Position numbers and translations under genes: made by a program. The notes below the pieces were generated by a model that did not search any database, was not told where the DNA came from, and saw only the letters and a program-made list of their open reading frames with translations. A stretch of 64,000 nucleotides of DNA from Branchiostoma floridae. Its lineage: Eukaryota > Chordata > Leptocardii > Amphioxiformes > Branchiostomatidae. The stretch lies in the NCBI RefSeq assembly GCF_000003815.2, contig NC_049983.1, positions 1,208,900 to 1,272,899 on the forward strand, written 5' to 3'. This document shows, in pieces, positions 1 through 8,933 of this stretch (positions within the stretch are counted from its first letter, which is position 1; each line of letters opens with the position of its first letter).

Positions 1-94
1 TTATTTACTTGAAAATGTGACGGATATAAACAAAAACTCATCTCATTGAACTTGACGTCATTTACCATCTGAAGGTGTTGAATATCGGGAAATT

Positions 95-194
95 NNNNNN
101 NNNNNNNNNNNNNNNNNNNNNNNNNNNNNNNNNNNNNNNNNNNNNNNNNNNNNNNNNNNNNNNNNNNNNNNNNNNNNNNNNNNNNNNNNNNNNN
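95..194. other. Assembly gap (100 N)
   Basis: A run of exactly 100 N, the usual placeholder for a scaffold join of unknown size. It lies just past the last recognised exon of the G-alpha gene, so missing C-terminal exons could be in the gap or beyond the left edge. Confidence 0.99.
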
Positions 195-666
195 ACGTGA
201 CGTCACGACAGTAGTGGATTGTTCATTCCTTGACAAAGACTGATGTCGTGCAGTCAAAAATTTGGGTGAGTCCAATTTCTGTGTTGGAAATTACAGTTCA
301 ACTATTTCAAGATTGTATGAATACTTGGGATGTGGAATACACCATGTTGTATATTATCTATGCCATTTTGACCACAGAAAACCAACGTTTAAATGCAAAA
401 TGTGATTGGCGTTGATAAAATTTCGTGTCCTCGAACAGAAAATTGCAATAGCAGCAATTACAACGTCTGAATATGGTTTTCAGGTTTGGGTTAACGACCC
501 ATTCGGCGAAGGTGCTAGAACTATTCTATGGCAGCCTGTATAATGACAGTAGAACTTAAGTGTGATTAACCCAACGTTGCCATGGCCCAGGTATGTCTTA
601 ACACCTAATGCATCCTCTCACATTGCCTCAACACAGTCAGACTACTGCTATTCATATCAACTCAAC
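195..666. other. Intron-like sequence, no exon recognised
   Basis: This should be intron following the ninth G-alpha exon. I looked on the minus strand for the next expected G-alpha block (W-L-R-T then the NKxD guanine-specificity motif) and did not find it. No other coding, RNA or repeat signal stands out. Confidence 0.5.
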
Positions 667-786
667 TGTTATTCCAAATGCTCTCGAAAAGGTCTAGGGC
701 TTCCCTAAGGCGGTTCTGGCTGGGGTCTTCCCCCAACACCATGTCGTAACTGCTGCATGCCACCACAAAGATTATCGCTGGTACAT
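667..786 (-). CDS. G-alpha exon 9 (last exon in window)
   Basis: 120 bp coding [20 protein letters not shown] then a helix ending ESIWNN plus one base of an Arg codon. It matches the Gs block after switch II. The acceptor CCCTCACAG is good; the donor GTTGAG is weak but sits at the position expected from Gs genes. Confidence 0.9.
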
Positions 787-3700
787 CTGTGAGGGAGAGT
801 CACAGTGACTTAGTGATAATCAAAAAGAGGCAACCTGCGATAGTCTGTTTCAGCACAGTAGTTATTAATGGGGAAAAGTGGGAATGGTGACAGAATATAA
901 AACTGTAAATGTATTTAAGTTCGCGAGGATTTAATTTCGCGGTAGCGGGAAAATGGACTTTTCGCGGTGGTTTTAAGCTCGCGGTAGCGCCATGCACTGT
1001 AGTATCTTACTTAAAATGTTCGCGGTGGTTTTTAATTCGCGGTGAAGTGGTCACCGCGAAAGCCACGAACATTAAACCACCGCGAACATTTCTGCATTTA
1101 CAGGCATTGCTAGATTTCAGTTACTCACCAGTGAAATACTCAATCCATCTTCGTCTTTCACCCCTTTGATCCCCTACATCAAACATGCTGCAGGAGAACA
1201 GAAAGGCCACATTACCTCATGCACATCAAGGGTACCTGGAACATCATGCCAACGGACCTACTGTATACACTACAACTGTCTCAAAAATGTCAGTGCATTC
1301 ACAGGAGTCAGGACCATATTAGTATATAAAGATACAATTCTATCATTATAACGCTGGGTACAACCATATTTACTCGAAAAAGGTACATACTTTTTAAACT
1401 TTTCAACATAAAAAAAGGTGCTACAAGTTGTTGCCAAAATCAGGATGCGTACTTTGAGGTTATTGCATGGATAAATGGTAGAATAAAGCAATGTGAAGGA
1501 TGCCAAACATATGCACTGGTGCTATCTTTGTGATGTCTTACCGAAGCAACTGTCTAAACATTATCTAACATAATGACATAACAGTGACGTTTGCATATAA
1601 TTCTTATGAGGCAGTGACTTTGTCAGGTTCAACTGTTTTATCCAGGCTGATGTACTAGCTGATTTGTTTCACCAGTTCATTCTCATTGATTCTTATAACC
1701 GGCAGCAAGCAATTCAAAATTTTGTAGAGACAATGACAGCGGGATTTATGCACAATAACCTAGGGAAAACATCATAAATTTGAATTTATCCACTTCAAGC
1801 TTAAGGCCTATTCAAAATTAGTTGAGAAGGGGTACATCCTTTATTTGAGTAATTCCATTTGCCTTTCAGTCCCACAGATCTGCCAGAGACTTGCCAAAAT
1901 CAGGGGTACGTGTTTTAATCATTCGAGAAAATACGGTACATAAAACTACTCAAATAATGACAATGATACTAACTTTCTGCAGATACTTTCTTGTACAATA
2001 CACATGTACTAACCCAAATCTATTGATAAGATTGACATCTGCAGCCAGGTAGATGCCATGCAAGACATGAAAGCCAAGATAGAACAAAGTATATTGATGC
2101 TGTACTTACTGAAACTTAATACCATTTGCTTCAAACTTGGTTTCAAAGATACCAGACGTTAAAACACGACACCGTAGAATGTCCTACAGGAGAGAATGCT
2201 GCAATTAGTGGCGAACAAGCAAAAACAGGATGGCAACATGGCACATTTTCCCTCACAAAGCATGTATGGTTCTTGTGTTTAAAGAGAAGGACAAATTTAT
2301 GAAGCATTGTACATTTAACAAATTTCAGCATGCAACTGACTACAAGGTGCAGAGTGTTGGCACATTGGTGAATCTGAAAAAAGCCTGCAATGATTTGGGA
2401 GCAACTGCTGAATATTTCTCCTGCCACCTTTTCACCTTTTCATGTAATTAAAATGCTTTTTTTGCTGAAGATGAGCAGTCTGGTATAGGGATAACGTTTA
2501 GGAAATCAATGCCATTGCAAAAGGTGATATTCGTAACTGAGAAAGAGAAGAATATTGTTAGATATATGTTATGCAAAATAAAGACCTCATTTGCATAATC
2601 AATGAGAAAATGCTATAACTTAATTGTGGTAAATGGCTAGAACGTCTTGTAGCATTTGGAAGTTATGTACGGGTATACATCGTTGAGGTCCTCATTTGCA
2701 TTAATTATCATAAATGCGATAATAAACTTATTTCTCAACGTAAATTGTGTATGTATGTGTTTTGGTGGAGGAGATGATAAAGTAACATAATTTATGCAAA
2801 TGAGAACCTTACTTGCATAAATAATGACAAACACAAGACAACAGTTGTAAAGGTTAGAATTATTTGGCGAAGGTATGGTGTCGTGGAACTCTAGTTACTT
2901 CCTATTCTGATGTTCAATAACAACAGTAAAATCAAATGCAGTATCTTTCCCCATGATGAAAGGTTTATCAGTACTTCTCATGATCATGTCCAAAATTTGA
3001 AAAAGCGCAAAGACAACCTTTGCCAGATCTGAGATATAATCTGTGGTTCTGCAAATCAGCATTGCTGTTGGCCATGGAGCATTTATCACTGTTTGTTTGT
3101 TTGTTTATTTATTCGCATAACAAAATACAGAAAACAATACAGAAAAGAATGCATAAAATCAGGTGCAGGGGGAGAGAAACCCGTAAAAAGCTTGCACTAT
3201 GCCCTCCTCTATACTAAACAAAAAAAATCAATACTTAACAAAGAAAAGTAACACATAGGATGTGATAATGATACAAAATGATAATTAAATAATAATAGTA
3301 ATATAATGTTGCTATTTGGTAGGATGCTATAGGTCATGATCAAGCACCCTAAGGGATTAAATGATAAATGTGCATGATGTGGATGGAGCCATAAGCACTG
3401 ACCTGATCTGTTGGTTCATAGTCTGGCTGCTTGACTACATGGACCCTATCCAGGAAACTTAAACATACAGAACATAATCATTAGTTGAAAGTTTATTGCA
3501 AGTTCTTGTCCGAGGGCTAAATGCAAGTGACAAAAAGCAACAAACAATGGCATACAGTATACAGTAGTAAGCAACAAACTCTAATGATAAATTCAAATAA
3601 ACTGAACAAAGCAAAACAAAATTAGCTACTGGGTTTGACTTCTTTTTCGGACACAGTGGAAGACGAAGGATCCCACCTTTTCAATAATGTGTGTGTTTGT

Positions 3701-6700
3701 GATATTAAGAGGAAGGTAGTTTTCTTTTTTTCTGTAAACGTGGGGAGATAAGGATGGAATTTGGTGGCCTCCAAGTTGTTTAAGCTACAGGAGCTAAACG
3801 TTTACTCCTGTAACTGAAACAACAGGAGCTAATTGACTCATTTGCATCAACAGTGTTTTAGCCTTGTTTCCCATTAAAATCCAAATTGTCTTCAGCTTGA
3901 TTTTGCCTTACCTTTGTTTCTATTGGAATCCAAATTGTCTTCAGCCTGAATTTGTTTTACATGTTTCCTATTGGACAGCTAAAATTGTCTTCATTCTTAG
4001 ATAGGGTATAAAAGACCAATCTCTTTCAGATCACTTCAGTGTCACTAACAAAAACTAGTGGATGCTAGTTGAAACGTCTCGACGTTTCCAAAACCATATT
4101 CAGTTGTTTGAGTAACTACTTTTTGGCGTACCCTTTATGTGGTTATTTTGGATGGTATGTACATTATTTTCTTTTCAAAATTGGGACTTTGCTAATCAGT
4201 TACCACCCTAAAAAATATTGATTCGTTGCATAAAATGTGTCAAGGAAATCTGAAAACTTTTTTTTTCGTTAAATCTGTTCTACCAGTTACTTATGTAGTC
4301 ACTGTGGTAACTTGAGTAAACCCTTCGATCTCTCCATCCAAACTTTTATTTTATATTTTTTCGACCTGCCGGTCTAATTTTTTTCTGAAGAAAAAAAATT
4401 CGAGAAGCAACAAATCAGATTGGTGTGGACTAAATTTTCATTTTGTCTAAGGACATTGACTTGATCTGGAAGGGATTGAGAATTGCAAGTGGCAACGTAG
4501 GGGGAGGGGGGTGGTTGAGGTCCCAGGTTAGGGCGGGCAGGCCTCCAGCCTGGAAAGGAAGCACTCAAAGGTGGGAGCACTTACTACCGTGCCAGGCAGG
4601 CGGGGAACACCACTCAGGAATTGTTCGCGGAAAAAAGGAAGAAAAGGTGTAACTGTTAGTGCGTGCGTAGATGGGTTGATATTTGAATTGGTGACTTCCC
4701 CGCGGCCGCATACGCCCTTGGGCAGGGTTGAGTAAGCTGTGGAAATATTGATACTATCATTTACAAGTTTATAAAAAAAGGTGAGGCGGGCGTTTCTCCT
4801 CCTTTCGGAGAGAGGGGGCCCCTGGAAGTCTGTGATTATTTGTGTATCATACTTACTACTGTGCACAGTCGATGAGATGATACTCATTGGACCTCTCATA
4901 GCAGGCCTGCACGCCACCATCCTTCCACAGGAGTTCTGTATTCTCGTAGAATTCCTACACCAGAAAACAGTAATATAAACTCCCCGCAAAAGCGCCACCT
5001 ACAGCGACTACATATAGCGGTGAGAAGTAGAACTCCAGTTAGAAGCTCTGACGAAGGTGTCTGAGAGACATCGAAACGTAAGCAATGTAAGCACCTGCTG
5101 GTTGTGTAAAAAGAATTCTCCTATATCCTACAAGTATTTGATGAAAACCTGATGAAACTATTTTCGGGATTGATATAAACTGGTTAGGTTTTGCGTATTA
5201 CAACTGTGACAGTACTAGGTCATACCAGGGACTGCATTCCGTCCACAGCATCATGTAGGCAGTGGAAGATTACAAGTATATTAGTGCAGCTTACCTGTAC
5301 ACTGGACTGGAACTGGACTAATGTTAGACAATTTGGGTTCTGGTAAAAACAAAAACCTTTACATTGGGAACCAGTTCTAGATTTGCAAAAAAAAAAAAAA
5401 AAACTATCCCTTTCTTATATTCTTTTGTCCAAAACTAAAACTCTCCATAGATTGTGAAATTTATGCTGGAAAAGACAAAAACAATGGGGGTGATATTTTG
5501 TTTTTTGGTTGGTGTAATACGATTGGGTAGCTATCTGAGGATTTTATGTCAGCAATACAACGACTGTACTCAGCTACCTGATTCAAGTTCAAAGTGGAAA
5601 ATGTATGCATCATTTTCACGTAATGAACTTGACAGCACAAATTCAAAAGTTAGCAATGATCACATACAACTTTTGTCTTCTTTTGAACTTGAACATGGAG
5701 AAGAGAACCTTGTAAAAATGAAACATGTATATTAATTTATTCTGATAATTCTTTGTATATTCAACATTTCCTCAGGTATGGATGAAAAAGAACTTACGTG
5801 CTTATTATCTTCTCAGGCAGATGTTCTAAAATTGCATAACTAAAAACACTTCCGACAGTGCTGACGATAATTAACAATACAGAAGTATGGTTAAGGAGGT
5901 TGTCCTTGCAATGCGCAAGATGTACAGCTGAAAGCTAAAGCAAGAGATTACTTCCATTGGTGTTTGAAAAATGCAAAATGTTGCATCTCCAGAGCCTATC
6001 TGTATCTGTATCTATATACCCGGTATAACCGCCCTTCGGCGTAACGCACCAGCTGAACGACCTGTCACACCAACTTTTGCACATCTATCCGCAGGTGTTC
6101 TTTAATACTATCCAGAGAAGATATGACATGTGATGTGTTTGTGTATGTGTGTGCGTATGCATGCATGTATGCAATGTGCAAAGATGTGATCAACCGAGAC
6201 GGGGGTCGATACCGAATTCAACTTGATAAGGATCAGAGGACTCTTCGAAAGCTTGTTTGTAAGCGCTTTATTTTGTGTACGGATATAGGAATTTTTGAAA
6301 TTGTAACATAATGTTGACTGCCGTCACAGATGAACTTACATTCATGCATGCATGTCTGTGTGTGCATATGTACATTTGCTTATGTGTACGTGTGTGCATG
6401 TGTACATGTGTCTGTGTGCAGTACAATTACTATTTTCATGTACATGATTACCATGGCACTTACCGGGGGATAAGAGAACTCTGGCTGAGTGGCCACATCT
6501 TGGATGTAGTCCACCCGGGCCTGTAAAGTGTGATCCGCCAGGGGAACAGGAGGCGTCAACGTGCTCATGGCGCCGGTGATTGTCTGAGGAAAACACAGAA
6601 ACAGTCCGTCAAACTTGTCCTGAAGCGGAAATGACTGTATACCGGGCAAAATGGAACTGCACATTCGGGCCGCAAAAACACCAGATTTTGGAGAAATACC

Positions 6701-8762
6701 TACCACTATGGCATCTCGAATATTCTTTTTGATGTCTGGGATTTTCTGACGCCTCTCCCTGTCGAAAAAAAAAGAAATAAAATGAGACGTTAAGTATCTT
6801 AACAATTGGTGATCTATAATCGTGGGGGGGGGGGGTTCTCTTCAAAACACATACGACCACCATAACAAGCAAACCCCTATCGGGGGCCTGGTAAAAACAG
6901 CCAGACTTACTGTTCATCGAAGCTGTTGTTGTGCAGAATTTTCATCTGCTTGAGGATGGTACTCTTTCCTGACTCCTCAGGACCTTGTGGAAAGGAAACA
7001 AATTAACAGTTAATACTGGACCAAATTAAGGGAATGGTCTATATTTAGCGGGGGGGTCTTTCGTCTGGGGGGAGGGCCTAGAAAAAACATTGAGCGGGAG
7101 GAGGGCCTAGGAAAAAACTACCTCGGTCTACCAGCAAAACTTGTCTGTCAGAATTCAAGAAATGGCGTTTCAGGGGGTCCAGATTTGCAAATTTCCCCGG
7201 ACCTCCCCAAGCTTGAGACGCCTCGCGTCTCAGTTCTGCGCCGGCATGGTAATGTTGGGGAATCGCCATTAATTAAAACCATTTTCACAGGTAAGAATGC
7301 CATTAAACTTACTAATACCTTAATTTGCCAGAAACCTTTGTCCCTCGGAATGCAGAAAATAGAGTTTCAAAGGGTCAAGATTTAATAGGAATTTCCCCGG
7401 ACCTCCATTGTGACGCCTAATGCTTTAGGCGCTAGACATAGTGAAATAATGTTGGGGGCGGCGTCGGTATCAGGACAGTTCGGCACATGGACACTTCGGC
7501 CCGGACACTTCGGCCCCAAGCCCAGGACACTTCGGCCCCAAGTCCAGGACACTTCGGCCCCAAGTCCAGGACACTTTGGCCCTGCTAGTTCCTGTGTGCG
7601 TGGGCATGTTATGCAATGTACAAATTAATCTCTTAGCTCGCAGTTGTAAGGACATTGATTTCGTTATTTACGATGAACAGTTAATGCCAGTCGGGTGTTT
7701 TGAGCAGTTGATTCATTTTTAAGCTGTACATGTAAGTTACCTATGTTGTACATTAAAAAAATATCCGTAACAGGTCGAGGTGTGGAGTACTTTATAGGAC
7801 TGTTTAAGACGGCTAACTATACATCGCAGTAGGTAAGACTTCAAGTAAGCTAGGGTCATGCAGAAAACCGGAGCAAAAAGGGATCTTCATGCCCCGAAAA
7901 CGCAAAAAAATTGTTATCACTAATGACGATTTCCTCGAGTAAACAGGAGAACACTATATAATATACTGTACAAGTAAAATCATACGTCCTAGAATTATAC
8001 GTTATTTAGTCAACTAAGGCTACGTGTTAGATAACTATTGTGGAGTAGACTCGGGGCCGAAGTGTCCTCGGCTTGGGGCCGAAGTGTCCTTGGCATGGGG
8101 CCGAAGTGTCCTCGGCTTTGGGCCGAAGTGTCCTCGGCTTGGGGCCGAAATGTCCTGATTGCCAGGGGGCCGAAGTGTCCATGTGCCGAAGTGTCCGACA
8201 TTCGCGGCGTCTTTCAAAACTTAAGCTAAAACAATGTATTTCTTAGATAAAAATGTGATTAACCAGCATAATGTGCCCTATAAAATGCAGGAAATTGCGT
8301 TTCAGAGGGTAAAAATATCAATTTTTCCCTGAAGGGCATGCGACACTGGGTCCGAAGCTTGGTGGTTCCGGTGCACGTGCACCAAGTGAATAAAAATTCG
8401 CTCGGTGATATTTCGCTCCCCATCCCAATACGGAATTTGCTGCCGCGCTTTTGACTCTAGCTCTGTTTGAGACCGATACAACGTTTTAAAAATATTGTTA
8501 TATCATATAATCCAGAGGAAACGACGTCGAGCCGCGGAGGACGGCTCAAGCCTCTCAAATCCAAGACAAATGCTGCAAGACGCGGCAGTGGCTTCGTCAT
8601 ATCGGAGACGAGTGGTGTGTGACGTCTGTTTGCACAGTTTGCACCAGAAGGAAACATCTTTTGTCGATAGTTGTAAAACTATAAAAGTCACAAGCGTGAC
8701 TGTTCACGAGACCTCTGATACACACACACACACACACACAGACACACACACACACACACACG

Positions 8763-8853
<91 letters not shown>

Positions 8854-8863
8854 ACACACACAC

Positions 8864-8933
<70 letters not shown>

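Noticed and set aside
2895-3089. 65-residue minus-strand ORF between G-alpha exons 6 and 7
   Set aside because: No G-alpha or other family match, and the true exons splice in phase without it.
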